Shown piece after piece: positions 1 through 8,549 of a DNA stretch of 64,000 nt (positions are counted from its first letter, which is position 1; every line of letters starts with the position of its first letter). The notes below the pieces were generated by a model. It was not told the DNA's origin. It ran no database searches and saw only the letters and a list, made by a program, of their open reading frames with translations. Source of the stretch: Bog-756 sp963699105. GTDB taxonomy: Bacteria > Actinomycetota > Acidimicrobiia > Acidimicrobiales > RAAP-2. A program made the position numbers and the translations under genes. The DNA lies in the NCBI GenBank assembly GCA_963699105.1, contig CAVOTI010000004.1, positions 124,001 to 188,000 of the forward strand, in the 5' to 3' direction.

Positions 1-562
1 AGCCAGATGACCAGCGAGTCGGTCGTCTCGCCGCCCGGGGTGGACAGGAGCACCATCTGGCGTCCACCGACCGACAACTCGAGCCGGTCGTCGAAGGTCT
101 TGGTCGGTTCCGGACGCGCCTGGGCGGTGGCGCCGGCCCCCGACGACCCGGCATGCTCCATGGCGGCCAGGATCGCCCGCATCCAGGCGAAGGCGGCATT
201 ACGCGATCGGAACGTCTCCAGACGCTCGTTGTCGGCTCGCCACGAGGAGAAGTTGGCCTGGGCGATCAGCTCGGTTCCCTCGTGGCGCAGGCTCTCGGTG
301 CCGCCCACATGGTCGAAATGGCCCTGGGTGAACACGATGGCCCGGGGGGAGCGGCATCGGCGGCGGCGTAGGCCCGCCGGTGGAGGGGTCCTTCGAAACC
401 CATGCCGGTGTTGACGATGATCGGCCCGTCATCGGTGTGGACCAGGTAGCTGTTGGACAGGCCCGGTGACAGCCAGATGCCGTCGCCGAGGTCGAAGGCG
501 GGCTCTCCGGCCGACGGCACGATGGCGTCGGCACCGGGCCGGTCCCGGTGGATGCCGGCCAC
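1..562 (-). CDS. MBL-fold metallo-hydrolase, partial and frameshifted
   Basis: Likely a zinc-dependent metallo-beta-lactamase-fold hydrolase of the alkylsulfatase/glyoxalase-II type; the substrate is unknown. The GTG start at 562 follows the sulfotransferase TGA (565-567) by two bases, so the two genes form one minus-strand unit. An N-terminal beta-rich part with LSPGLSNSYLVHTDDGP leads to the metal motif TQGHFDHVGG near residue 80, then STPGGETTDSLVIW at the window edge, where the gene runs out. The metal motif lies in another frame from the N-terminus: the frame changes at a G6 run at 344-349, where one extra base would restore a continuous protein. A consensus error is the likeliest explanation; a genuine null allele cannot be excluded. 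Confidence 0.75.
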
Positions 563-564
563 CG

Positions 565-1818
565 TCAGCCCACCTCCCGGGTGATCTGGGGGAAGGCCTC
601 GAAGTAGAAGGCGAACCGCCGGTAGAGGTCGTCGGGATCGAGTCCGAAGTCGGCCCGGAGGTCGTAGACCACGCGGCCTTCCTTGTCCCGTGGGTTGCCG
701 CCCAGATAGGTGGTCAGCTCCGACCGGCACCGGTCGGTGATCTCCAGGCCGGCGGCGGTGAGGATGGTCACGGCCATGGCCAGGTCGTCGGCCATGAAGG
801 CACCGAACTCGACGTCGACCCGCCGGCCAGGGGGGATGAGGTGGACGTCGTCGACGGCCGCCCGCAGCAGGCGTTCGATCCGGTCGATCCAGTAGGCCGC
901 CAGCTCGTCCGGCTCGATGGTCACCCGGCGAAGCCGGTCACCGTAGGCCAGCATGGTGATGGCCGACTGCAGAACGGCCACGGGGTCCCGCAGCGTGAGG
1001 GCGATGACCGCGTCCGGGAACGTCTCCAGCAACGGGCCGAGATGCTCGAGATGCTGGGGGGTCTTCAGCACCCAGCGGTTCGGGCCCCGCAGGTAGGTGA
1101 GGGCCTGGAGCTCCCGTCGCAGGAAGGCGTAGTGGGCCCGGTGGTCGAGGCCCAGGTAGTGGTCGCGCCAGGCCGGGACCCGGGCGTGCCATTCGAGGAC
1201 ATAGGAGCACAGGTCGAGGTCGAGAAGCTCACAATCCTCCTCGATGCTCCAGGGCGGGCGGTCGTGCATCAATGACGTCAGCGGCGCCACCGCCCGGGAC
1301 GTCTCGTACGTGGCCAGGCACCGGAGGTACCGGGGATCGACCCCGTGGCGCCCGGGCCCGTCACCCAGCACGGGGGTCGGCTCCCCCACCTCCCACCACG
1401 GCATCGACCGGAACCGGGAATCGGCGGCCAGCAGGTTGACCAGGTGGGTGGTGCCCGACCGCGGCAGCCCCACCACGATGACCGGCGGCTCCAGTCCCAC
1501 ATGGGCGGCTTCGGGATGGCGGGTCAGGAAGTCTTGGTAGCGGAGTCGGGCCTTGAGCAGTCCGACCAGCCGGCCCCTCACGATGTAACGGCCCAGTCCC
1601 GACAGCCCGGTGTCCGACTCCACCGCCCCGACCTGGGTGGCCAGCCGCTCGACCAGGCCGGCGTCCCCGAAATCCGACAGCCCTGTCTCGCCGCGGGCCT
1701 CGGCCACCAACCCATCGACGTCGAGATCGACCGTCATGGTGAGGGCGTGTTGGTACAGCGATTGTTCGGCGCCGGTCCGACGGGGCTGGCGCAGGTCGTC
1801 GATACGGACGTCGCTCAC
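565..1818 (-). CDS. PAPS-dependent sulfotransferase family protein
   Basis: 417 aa, probably transferring sulfate from PAPS to a small molecule or lipid acceptor in the cytoplasm. The 5'-phosphosulfate loop GLPRSGTT sits at residues 117-124. WVLKTPQHL (249-257) and LRDPVAVLQSAI (276-287) form the 3'-phosphate region, as in the bacterial Sulfotransfer_3-type family. The N-terminal ~100 residues are helical and typical of the actinobacterial branch. The start is a GTG with no clear Shine-Dalgarno. It is directly followed by an MBL-fold hydrolase that resembles sulfatase-type enzymes, so a sulfation/desulfation pair is a reasonable inference. The acceptor cannot be read from sequence. Confidence 0.85.
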   Translation of the reverse strand: MSDVRIDDLRQPRRTGAEQSLYQHALTMTVDLDVDGLVAEARGETGLSDFGDAGLVERLATQVGAVESDTGLSGLGRYIVRGRLVGLLKARLRYQDFLTRHPEAAHVGLEPPVIVVGLPRSGTTHLVNLLAADSRFRSMPWWEVGEPTPVLGDGPGRHGVDPRYLRCLATYETSRAVAPLTSLMHDRPPWSIEEDCELLDLDLCSYVLEWHARVPAWRDHYLGLDHRAHYAFLRRELQALTYLRGPNRWVLKTPQHLEHLGPLLETFPDAVIALTLRDPVAVLQSAITMLAYGDRLRRVTIEPDELAAYWIDRIERLLRAAVDDVHLIPPGRRVDVEFGAFMADDLAMAVTILTAAGLEITDRCRSELTTYLGGNPRDKEGRVVYDLRADFGLDPDDLYRRFAFYFEAFPQITREVG

Positions 1819-1993
1819 GGCCGGATGCCGGTCGACCCGACGGGGCCCACGGTGGTCCGCCCGACGGCCCGGTCGAGGTGGGTGTCGCGAGGACCGCCGG
1901 CTCTCGGCTCCCGGATCGGGGACAGGGTGACCATTTCGACGGACAACCTATCGAAATGCCGGAAACGGCGAATGGGTTGTTCCCCCGCTCCGC

Positions 1994-2401
1994 TCAAGCG
2001 AAGAAGGCGTCAGCGTCCTGTTGGTCCTCGAAGTAGACGCGTATGTCGGACAGCAGGTCGTCGGGATCGCTTTGCACCAGGTAGAGCGTGTGTGCCCGGT
2101 AGATGGCGCTCTCCCTCTGCAACTGGATCGACTGGAGCACGGCGATGTGGGACTCGCCCACCATCCAATCGATCCACTTGAGCACGTCGTAGGTCTTGGC
2201 CGACAGAGCCAGCAGCTGGGCCAGATGGCGCTTGACCTCGGCGGGCCCCCGGAACACACCCGAGAGGGAGCTCCTCCCCGGGACGGTGTACGTGACACCG
2301 GGAGCCAGCAGATGATCGACGTCGTCGAGCGTTTCGTCCGAGAGGCTCTGGAAGAACTTGCGCACATTGACGAGACGAGCTGGCTCGGGCGGGTTCGGCA
2401 T
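1994..2401 (-). CDS. NTF2-like (SnoaL-type) small protein
   Basis: 135 aa cone-fold protein of the NTF2/SnoaL superfamily, which includes polyketide cyclases, ketosteroid isomerases and many uncharacterised ligand-binding proteins. The pattern is an N-terminal helix (ARLVNVRKFFQSL), a pocket-forming stretch around LAPGVTYTVPG, GVFRGPAEVKRHLAQL, and a beta-sheet ending in SDIRVYFEDQQDADAFF. I place the start at ATG 2401 because a TAATAT box (2409-2414) lies exactly seven bases upstream, the arrangement of a leaderless transcript. The longer version from 2428 would put that promoter inside the gene. No catalytic Asp/His pair can be assigned with confidence, so a specific enzymatic role is not claimed. 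Confidence 0.75.
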   Translation of the reverse strand: MPNPPEPARLVNVRKFFQSLSDETLDDVDHLLAPGVTYTVPGRSSLSGVFRGPAEVKRHLAQLLALSAKTYDVLKWIDWMVGESHIAVLQSIQLQRESAIYRAHTLYLVQSDPDDLLSDIRVYFEDQQDADAFFA

Positions 2402-2408
2402 GGGTGTG

Positions 2409-2414
2409 ATATTA
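2409..2414 (-). promoter_or_regulatory. -10 box of leaderless NTF2-like gene
   Basis: TAATAT on the minus strand, seven bases before ATG 2401 and fitting the actinobacterial TAnnnT -10 rule. No Shine-Dalgarno is present, so transcription probably begins at the start codon. Confidence 0.5.
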
Positions 2415-2494
2415 GGCCGACGTCCCATCGGGCAGGCCCGGCCCAGACCCGACCGGAGCTCCCGGCCGGCCCCACCCGGGACTCGTCGGCCGAG

Positions 2495-3550
2495 CTACGG
2501 GTACACGAGCCTGAACGTGCCTCCGAAGGCGGTGATGCCGTTGCCGTTTCCGGCCGAGCCGGTGGTGACCAGACCGGCCGAGCCGACCAGGGGTTGCTCC
2601 TGCGAGTAGATGTAGAGCGGTTGGCCGTGATAGGTGACCTGATGGCTACCGTCGCACCGCACGATGACGCCGAGGCCCCGGGGATCGACACCGGACTGCG
2701 GAGTCGGCGGGGCGCTGGTGTAGACGGGGATGAAGTCACTGGCACAGGCACCGTCGCAGCGGCTGGCCCACGGGCTGTCGCCGCTGAACGAGTAGACAGC
2801 CACATTGGCTCCACCGGGGAGCACGCCCGGGAGCATCTCCGTGCCCAGCACCGGTGACTGGTAGACCGTGCCGGCCTGCGGTTGCGCCACCTCGATGTTG
2901 GCGGCACCGGTGGCCGGCAACCCGTCGGGCGACAGCAGGTACCAGGCGGTGTGCCAGGGTGGCAGGGGGGAGACGGACTCGAAGAAGTTGGCCCCTTGGA
3001 ACGAACTCGGGCCGGCATCGAACAGGTACAGAGGATGACCGGCGTAGGTGACCTGCCAGGTGTCCAGATCAGCCCGGTAGACGCTCCCCAACAGTCCCGG
3101 CTCGACCCCCGGTCCGGCGATGGGAGGCCCACTGGTGGTGAAGGCGGGCCAGTCGGCGGTCAGATCGGTCTCGGACCCGGTGCACGACAGCGGGCCCGGC
3201 TGGGGGAAGGACACCTGAACCACGGCCGTGGTGCAACCGGCCTGGTACGGGCCCCCACCATTGGTCGGCGGATCGACCGAGGCGAAATAGAGAGACGAGC
3301 CGGCCGGGTACCCGGAAGCGGGGGTGTTGGCCGTGGCCGGAACGTAGCTGGCCCCCGCCCCTCCCACCACCAGGACGTTCCCGTACAGCCCGTTCTCGAG
3401 TGAGACCACTGCCCGATTCGGGTTCTGGCCTCCACCGGGATGGACCCATGGGTGACCGTGGTTCCAACGGGCCGCCCCGGCCGCCGAGGCCGGAAGCACC
3501 AGCAGCGCCGCCAACGCCGCGCCGAACAGACCGACATACCGCGTCCTCAT
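2495..3550 (-). CDS. Secreted protein with COG4315-type repeats
   Basis: 351 aa exported protein. A signal peptide spans residues 1 to about 26 (MRTRYVGLFGAALAALLVLP, then ASAAGA). The mature part holds at least two copies of the 'secreted repeat' found in actinobacterial lipoproteins, recognisable by VTYAGHPLYLFD and VTYHGQPLYIYS with associated WPAF/CASDFIPVY elements. The function of this repeat family is unknown; an extracytoplasmic binding role is usually supposed. The start ATG 3550 has a GGAG Shine-Dalgarno about nine bases upstream, which favours it over the longer Met at 3580. The left end of the IS lies only ~40 bp upstream, so the native promoter may have been displaced. Confidence 0.8.
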   Translation of the reverse strand: MRTRYVGLFGAALAALLVLPASAAGAARWNHGHPWVHPGGGQNPNRAVVSLENGLYGNVLVVGGAGASYVPATANTPASGYPAGSSLYFASVDPPTNGGGPYQAGCTTAVVQVSFPQPGPLSCTGSETDLTADWPAFTTSGPPIAGPGVEPGLLGSVYRADLDTWQVTYAGHPLYLFDAGPSSFQGANFFESVSPLPPWHTAWYLLSPDGLPATGAANIEVAQPQAGTVYQSPVLGTEMLPGVLPGGANVAVYSFSGDSPWASRCDGACASDFIPVYTSAPPTPQSGVDPRGLGVIVRCDGSHQVTYHGQPLYIYSQEQPLVGSAGLVTTGSAGNGNGITAFGGTFRLVYP

Positions 3551-3589
3551 CGCCAACTCCGCTCCGCCCCTGGCGCGCACCCGGGGAAG

Positions 3590-3596
3590 TTGGACA
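3590..3596 (+). repeat. IS left terminal inverted repeat core
   Basis: TTGGACA, inverted relative to TGTCCAA at 4841-4847. It lies 27 bp before the start of the orfA reading frame. Confidence 0.55.
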
Positions 3597-3616
3597 CCGA
3601 ATAGAGAGGGGCCAAT

Positions 3617-3964
3617 ATGGCTCTCATGACGGTGAACGACGAAGGATCGACTGACTTCCGGTCGAACAATCGGTGGTCAGCCAGCAAGAAGTTGGATGTG
3701 GTGCTCCGCCTGCTGCGAGGAGAGAAGCTCGAAGAGGTGAGCCGGGAGGTGGGAGTCGAAGCCCACCGGCTGGCGGCCTGGCGAGACGAATTTCTCGGTG
3801 CCGGCAAGGAAGGGCTCAAAGGGAAGCGGGCCACCACCGAGGAGGATCGAAAACTCCGAGACGCCGAGCGCAAGATCGGCGAGCTGACCTTGGAGAACGA
3901 GATCTGGAAGACAGTGGCCGAAAAAAGGGGGCTCAAGATGCCGCCGCAGAAGCGGCCGCGGTGA
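3617..3964 (+). CDS. IS3-family transposase OrfA (helix-turn-helix)
   Basis: 115 aa DNA-binding half of an IS3-type transposase. Residues ~20-60 form the HTH (SASKKLDVVLRLLRGEKLEEVSREVG, then AHRLAAWRDEF), recognising the IS ends. A leucine-zipper-like helix follows (RKLRDAERKIGELTLENEIWK), used for multimerisation. The frame ends with TGA at 3962-3964, overlapping the orfB GTG in a GTGA arrangement. An A6G5 run at 3921-3931 near the end of orfA is a candidate -1 slippage site that would make an OrfAB fusion. The first Met (MALM...) is accepted; MTVNDEG at 3626 is an alternative. Confidence 0.85.
   Translation: MALMTVNDEGSTDFRSNNRWSASKKLDVVLRLLRGEKLEEVSREVGVEAHRLAAWRDEFLGAGKEGLKGKRATTEEDRKLRDAERKIGELTLENEIWKTVAEKRGLKMPPQKRPR
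3920..3931 (+). promoter_or_regulatory. Candidate -1 frameshift (slippery) site in the IS
   Basis: The string GAAAAAAGGGGG is read as GAA AAA AGG GGG in orfA. The orfB frame is -1 relative to orfA, and re-pairing on the A run would enter it about 40 bases before the orfA stop. IS3 elements commonly use A-rich slippery heptamers; this exact one is inferred. Confidence 0.5.
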
Positions 3965-4827
3965 GTACCGAGATGGCCATCCCCCTGGCCACCGTCTGTC
4001 GGGTCACGGGGGCTCCCCGGTCGACCATCTATCACCGACGGTCCCGAGGGGATGCCCTCGGGGTGAGACCGGGCCCGAAGACCCAGATCAGCGATGCCGA
4101 GCTCACCGAGCGGATCCGGGCCGTGATCACCGCCAGCTCGTTCTCCGGCGAGGGCCACCGAAAGGTGCGGGCCCACCTGCGACGGGATCACCAGCTCCAT
4201 GTGGGCAAGAACCGGGTGTTGCGTCTCATGAGGAGGGCGGGTCTGCTGGCTCCCCAGCGGGTGGCCAAACGTCGCCGCCCCCGGGTCCATGACGGCAAGA
4301 TCATCACCGACGCCCCCAATGTCCGCTGGGGGACAGACGCCACCATGGCCTGGACCAGGAACGACGGTTGGGTCCGGGTGTTCGCCCTCCTCGATCACTA
4401 CACCGACGAGGCCTGGGCCCACGTGGCCAAGGTGGGCAACCGCTTCGCCGCCCTCCAGCCCGTCTATGACGCCGTCACCGACCGGTTCGGGAAGCTCGAG
4501 CCCGACGTGGCCCGGGGAATCAAGCTCCGCCACGACTGGGGCAGCCAGTACCGGGCCCACCACTTCCAGGGGTCCCTCAACTGGTTGGGCATCGAGGACG
4601 ATGCCGCCTTCGTGGGTGAGCCCCAGGGCAACGGGGTGGCCGAACGCTTCATGCGGACCATCAAGGAACAGTGCCTCTGGTCTCGGCTCTTCGAGGACGT
4701 GGACGATCTCCGCCAAGGAGTCGCCACCTTCATCCAGACCTACAACGACGAGTGGCTCATCGAACGCCTGGGCCACCGGACGCCACGAGAGGCGTTCAAC
4801 GAAGCGACAGCTCAGGTCGCCGCGTGA
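3961..4827 (+). CDS. IS3-family transposase OrfB (DDE integrase core)
   Basis: 288 aa catalytic half of the transposase when started at GTG 3961 (overlapping the orfA stop); the frame stays open upstream, allowing an OrfAB fusion by -1 frameshifting. An HTH_21-like segment (SSFSGEGHRKVRAHLRR) precedes the RNase-H-like integrase core. Catalytic residues can be read as D in RWGTDATMAW, D in LRHDWGSQYRA and E in GNGVAERFMRTIKE. Exactly 35 residues separate the second D and the E, the DDE(35) spacing of this family. The C-terminal LGHRTPREAFNE motif is typical. The length agrees with intact IS3-type OrfB proteins. Confidence 0.88.
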   Translation: MSTEMAIPLATVCRVTGAPRSTIYHRRSRGDALGVRPGPKTQISDAELTERIRAVITASSFSGEGHRKVRAHLRRDHQLHVGKNRVLRLMRRAGLLAPQRVAKRRRPRVHDGKIITDAPNVRWGTDATMAWTRNDGWVRVFALLDHYTDEAWAHVAKVGNRFAALQPVYDAVTDRFGKLEPDVARGIKLRHDWGSQYRAHHFQGSLNWLGIEDDAAFVGEPQGNGVAERFMRTIKEQCLWSRLFEDVDDLRQGVATFIQTYNDEWLIERLGHRTPREAFNEATAQVAA

Positions 4828-4840
4828 AAGTCAGAGAATC

Positions 4841-4847
4841 TGTCCAA
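4841..4847 (-). repeat. IS right terminal inverted repeat core
   Basis: TGTCCAA, the reverse complement of TTGGACA at 3590-3596, located 13 bases after the orfB stop codon. Confidence 0.55.
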
Positions 4848-5056
4848 CGAACCGGGGCCTCAACACCCCTCAACCGCCGGAAGACCGACCCGCAGGTGGC
4901 TTCCCAATTACCAATTGCCGTCTCCGAGAAGTTAAGACGGATGCCGGCCAGCGTCAAGCGTCGGAGCCACGACGGGTGGTCGGTGCCGACCCACCCGGCC
5001 CCGCCGCTTGCCGCCATGGATCTTCTCCGCACCGGGAGCGATAAGTGGACCTGACC

Positions 5057-5062
5057 TAGTAT
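5057..5062 (+). promoter_or_regulatory. -10 box of BVMO operon (leaderless)
   Basis: TAGTAT followed by six bases and then ATG 5069, with no Shine-Dalgarno between. This suggests a leaderless mRNA for the BVMO/SDR/amidohydrolase operon. No convincing -35 is seen. Confidence 0.45.
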
Positions 5063-5068
5063 TCGGCC

Positions 5069-6897
5069 ATGCCGAACACCCGCCCACCGGACGCAACCTT
5101 CGACCCCGAGGCCGTCCGGACCAAGTACCTGGCCGAGCGGGACAAGCGGCTGGTGGCCGACCGGGCCAGTATCCGGGACCTCACGACCGACGAGCACTTC
5201 GCCCGCTACCGCCAGGACCCGTTCACCCCACTGGTCGAGCGCGCCGCCGGTGGTCGACGAGGTGGACGTGGTCATCGTGGGTGGGGGCATCGCCGGGATC
5301 CTGGCCGGCGCCAAGCTCCGCCAGGCCGGGATCGAGCGGATCCGCATCGTCGACCAGGCCGGCGGCATCGGCGGCACCTGGTACTGGAACCGCTACCCGG
5401 GCGTCATGTGCGACGTCGAGTCCTACATGTACCTCCCCATGCTCGAGGAGCTCGACTACATCCCCACCCGGCGTTACGCCTTCGGCGAGGAGATCCTGGC
5501 CCACCTGGAGGCGATCGCCGATCGGTTCGACCTGGTGGATGACGCCCTGTTCCATACCGGCGTGACCCGGGCCGAATGGCAGGAGGACGCCTCCCGGTGG
5601 CGGGTCCACACCGACCGGGGCGACCAGGTCACCAGCCGCTGGTACGTGCTGGCGGTGGGGATCCTCAACCTCATGAAGCTTCCCACCATCCCGGGCATGG
5701 AGGACTTCGCCGGGCACTCGTTCCACACGGCACGGTGGGACTACGGGTACACCGGTGGTGGCCCGCACGAGCCCCTCACCGAGCTGGCCGACAAGGTCGT
5801 GGGCCTCGTCGGTACCGGGGCCACCGGGATCCAGTGCGTGCCGCCCCTGGCCGAGTCGGCCAAGCATCTCTACGTGTTCCAACGCACGCCGTCGGCCATC
5901 GGCGAGCGGGGCAACCGGCCCACCGATCCCGACTTCGCCCTCGGGCTCGAGCCGGGCTGGCAGCGGGCCAGGATGGACAACTTCCAGAGCATCATCCTGG
6001 GCCGGCCCACCGAAGTCGACCAGGTGGACGACGGATGGACCCGGCACTACGCCAGCGTCAACAACGTCCCGCGGGTCGAGGGCATGACCATGGACGAGTA
6101 CATGCGCAGCGCCGAGGAGCTCGACTTCGGGATCATGGAATGGCACCGACGCCGGGTGGAGGAGCTGGTGACCGACCCGGCCACCGCGGCGATCCTCAAG
6201 CCCTACTACCGGTACATCTGCAAGCGGCCGTGCTTCCACGACGAGTACCTCCCGGCCCTCAACAGTGCCAATGTCACGGTGGTCGACTGCCCGGCCGGGT
6301 TCGACCGGATCACCAAGCAGGGCCCGGTGGTCGACGGACGGCAGTACGAAGTCGACTGCCTGATCTACGGCACCGGGTTCGAGGCCGAGCTCACCCCGCT
6401 CTACCGCCGGGCCGGCCACGAGATCGTCGGCCGGGGCGGCATCACCTTGGCCGAGAAGTGGGCCGACGGGGCCTCCAGCCTGTTCGGGATGATGAGCCGC
6501 GGGTTCCCCAACATGTTCGTCATGCCGGCGCCCGGACAACAGGCGGTGGTGACCGTCAACTACACGCAACTGGCCGTGCTCGGAGCCGAGTTCATCGGCG
6601 GGACCGTCGGACGGCTCCAGACAGCAGGGCGTGGAGGTGTTCGACGTCAGCGCCGAGGCCGAGGAGGCCTGGACCCAGGCCATCGTCGACTCGTTCGTCG
6701 ACGGCAGCGCCGTCATGTCCGCCTGCACCCCGTCGCGCATCAACAACGAGGGCCACCCCGAAGCCCTCAATCCCCGCAACGGCAACTACGGCCGCCGGTT
6801 CGGTGACTGGTTCGCCTATCGCCGCCGGCTCGAGCAGTGGCTCGAGGCCGGGGACTTCGAAGGTCTGGAGCTCGAGGCCAGGTCGGCCGCATCGTGA
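5069..6897 (+). CDS. Baeyer-Villiger monooxygenase-type flavoprotein, frame-broken
   Basis: FAD/NADPH-dependent Baeyer-Villiger monooxygenase of the cyclohexanone/phenylacetone type, about 608 aa if reconstructed. It would insert oxygen next to a ketone. The N-terminal helix region (5069-5245) is in one frame. The main body carries the FAD loop VVIVGGGIAGILAG, the GTWYWNRYPGVMCDVES block and the second Rossmann loop GLVGTGATGIQ. The C-terminus from EVFDVSAEAEEAWTQ to 6897 is in a third frame. Breaks fall at ~5240-5248 and ~6620-6632; each needs one base. Both halves of the expected family signature survive, so the protein is probably intact in reality. It heads a three-gene operon with overlapping stops and starts. 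Confidence 0.85.
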
Positions 6898-8549
6898 CCG
6901 GGCGCCAGCGGGTGGCGGTGGTCACCGGCGGAGGCGGGGGGATCGGAGCGGCCATCGCCGAGGAGCTCGGCCGGGGCGGCTGGTTCGTCGTGACCATCGA
7001 CCCTCTCGTGACCCTCGACGGCTCCGAGAGTCTCCCCGAGCCCGAGGAGACCACCGCCGGTCGCATCGTGGCCGCCGGTGGTTCGGCCCGGGCCTCTTCG
7101 GTGTCGGTCACCGACGGCCCGGCGGTGGGCGCCCTGTTCGGCCAGCTGGTCGACGAGCACGGCGGACTCGACGCCGTGGTCAACGTGGCCGGGATCACCC
7201 GCCAGACCTACTTCGGACGGGGCACCGAGGAGGACTGGCTGGCCGTGTTGGCCGTACACCTGGAGGGCTACCTCAACGTGCTGGGCGCCGCCCTGCCGCT
7301 CATGGCCGCCGCCGGGTACGGCCGGATCCTCGGCGTGACCTCGGGGTCGGGATGGCGGGCAGCCGACGCCGGGGCCTACAGCTGCGCCAAACGGGCCGTC
7401 GCCTCTCTCACCTGGCAGCTGGGCCGACAGGCCCCACCGGGCGTCACGGTCAACGCCATGTCGCCCATCGCCGCCACCCGGATGATGGCCTCCGCCCTCG
7501 AACGAGCCCGAAAGGCGGGCCAGTCGGGCGGCGGTGGGATCTCCTTCCTGTCGGTGGCCGAACCCGGGGAGCTCGGGCCGTTCGGGGCGTACCTGGTCGG
7601 CCAGGAGTTCGGGTGGTGCAGCGGCCAGGTGATCTTCGCCGGCGGCTCGGAGGTGGCGATCGTCGACCAGCCCCGGCTGGTCGAGGTGGTGCGGACCCGA
7701 CCGGTGGCCTCGTTGGCCAGGGTGCTCGACGATTTCGTCCCCCGGGCCCTGGCCGAAGCCGAGGCCGGCCAGGCCAGCGGCGGCGGCGGCAACCCCCGGT
7801 TCGGACCCATCTTCGACGAGCCGGCCCCAGCCGGAGTGGCCCCGGGCGAAGTGCGGTCCTGTGCCCTGGTCACCGACCGGCCGCAGTTGGGGACGGCGCT
7901 GACCGCAGCGCTGGAGGCCCGGTCCATCACCTGCCACCAGGTGGAGGTGGCCCACGGCTTCGGCGCCGCCGCCAAGGCGCTGACCGCCGTGGTCGACGCC
8001 ACCGGTCCGATCGACGCCGTGGTGGTGGCCCCGGCCGGCCCGGGGGCGACCGCCGCCCCCACCGGGGATTGGGAGCGGCTGCTGGCCGAGCACGGCGGAA
8101 TCGTCGAGGACATCCACACCGACGCCGGATGGGCCCGGGCCACCGCCGACTGGGCGGCCGGCGCCGGGCACCCGGTGCGGCTGGTCACCCTCACCGACGC
8201 CACCACCGCCGGAGGTCGGAGCCGGGCCCAGGCCGCCGCCCAGCACGCCCGGGTGGCCGCCGGGGCCACCGAAGGACGGGTCACGGCCTGGGCGGCCAGC
8301 GTCGAGGTCGGAGAGGAGGAGGCCGGGACACCGGCCGGCCAGCTCGTCGCCCACCTCCTCAGCCACTCCGAGGCCAAGGACCTGGCCGGTGCCGAGTTGG
8401 TGATAGGCGACGGCTGGCTCGGCCTCCGCAGCCATCCCCGACCGATCGGCAGCATCACATTCGGCGGCCCGGCCGTCCCGGACTGGCTCGACGGCACCCT
8501 CCGGGAGATCGTCGGAGCCACCGGCAGCTCACCCCACCAGGAGACCTGA
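6894..8549 (+). CDS. Two-domain SDR oxidoreductase
   Basis: 551 aa from GTG 6894, which overlaps the BVMO stop (GTGA). Residues 7-~260 are a classical short-chain dehydrogenase: cofactor loop TGGGGGIG (11-18), NVAG, catalytic S150 and YSCAK (Y162, K166). The following ~280 residues look like a second, degenerate Rossmann unit (CALVTDRPQLGTALTAAL, then VDAVVVAPAGPG) without an obvious glycine loop or YxxxK pair. Family members are normally 250-280 aa, so this is a tandem or fused form. In the operon it probably handles an alcohol or ketone upstream or downstream of the BVMO step; substrate unknown. Confidence 0.85.
   Translation: MTGRQRVAVVTGGGGGIGAAIAEELGRGGWFVVTIDPLVTLDGSESLPEPEETTAGRIVAAGGSARASSVSVTDGPAVGALFGQLVDEHGGLDAVVNVAGITRQTYFGRGTEEDWLAVLAVHLEGYLNVLGAALPLMAAAGYGRILGVTSGSGWRAADAGAYSCAKRAVASLTWQLGRQAPPGVTVNAMSPIAATRMMASALERARKAGQSGGGGISFLSVAEPGELGPFGAYLVGQEFGWCSGQVIFAGGSEVAIVDQPRLVEVVRTRPVASLARVLDDFVPRALAEAEAGQASGGGGNPRFGPIFDEPAPAGVAPGEVRSCALVTDRPQLGTALTAALEARSITCHQVEVAHGFGAAAKALTAVVDATGPIDAVVVAPAGPGATAAPTGDWERLLAEHGGIVEDIHTDAGWARATADWAAGAGHPVRLVTLTDATTAGGRSRAQAAAQHARVAAGATEGRVTAWAASVEVGEEEAGTPAGQLVAHLLSHSEAKDLAGAELVIGDGWLGLRSHPRPIGSITFGGPAVPDWLDGTLREIVGATGSSPHQET

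Larger units (their letters stand above)
3590..4847 (+). mobile_element. IS3-family insertion sequence
   Basis: An approximately 1.26 kb element with two overlapping transposase frames in the IS3 arrangement. Inverted TTGGACA (3590-3596) and TGTCCAA (4841-4847) lie just outside the frames and are the best candidates for the terminal repeats. Beyond these seven bases the ends match only patchily. I cannot see a convincing 3-5 bp target duplication (flanks GAAG and CGAA), so exact ends are uncertain by several bases. Both reading frames are intact, unlike many chromosomal genes nearby, so the copy may be active or recently arrived. Confidence 0.8.

Noticed and set aside
3547..4776. 409-aa minus-strand frame across the IS
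   Set aside because: It is the antisense of the transposase genes, whose DDE motifs are intact on the plus strand.
5576..8548. Very long plus-strand open frame running from within the BVMO to the amidohydrolase
   Set aside because: Only the last part (8549-9424) shows family motifs. The rest is Arg/Gly/Pro-rich shadow translation of the BVMO and SDR in another frame.
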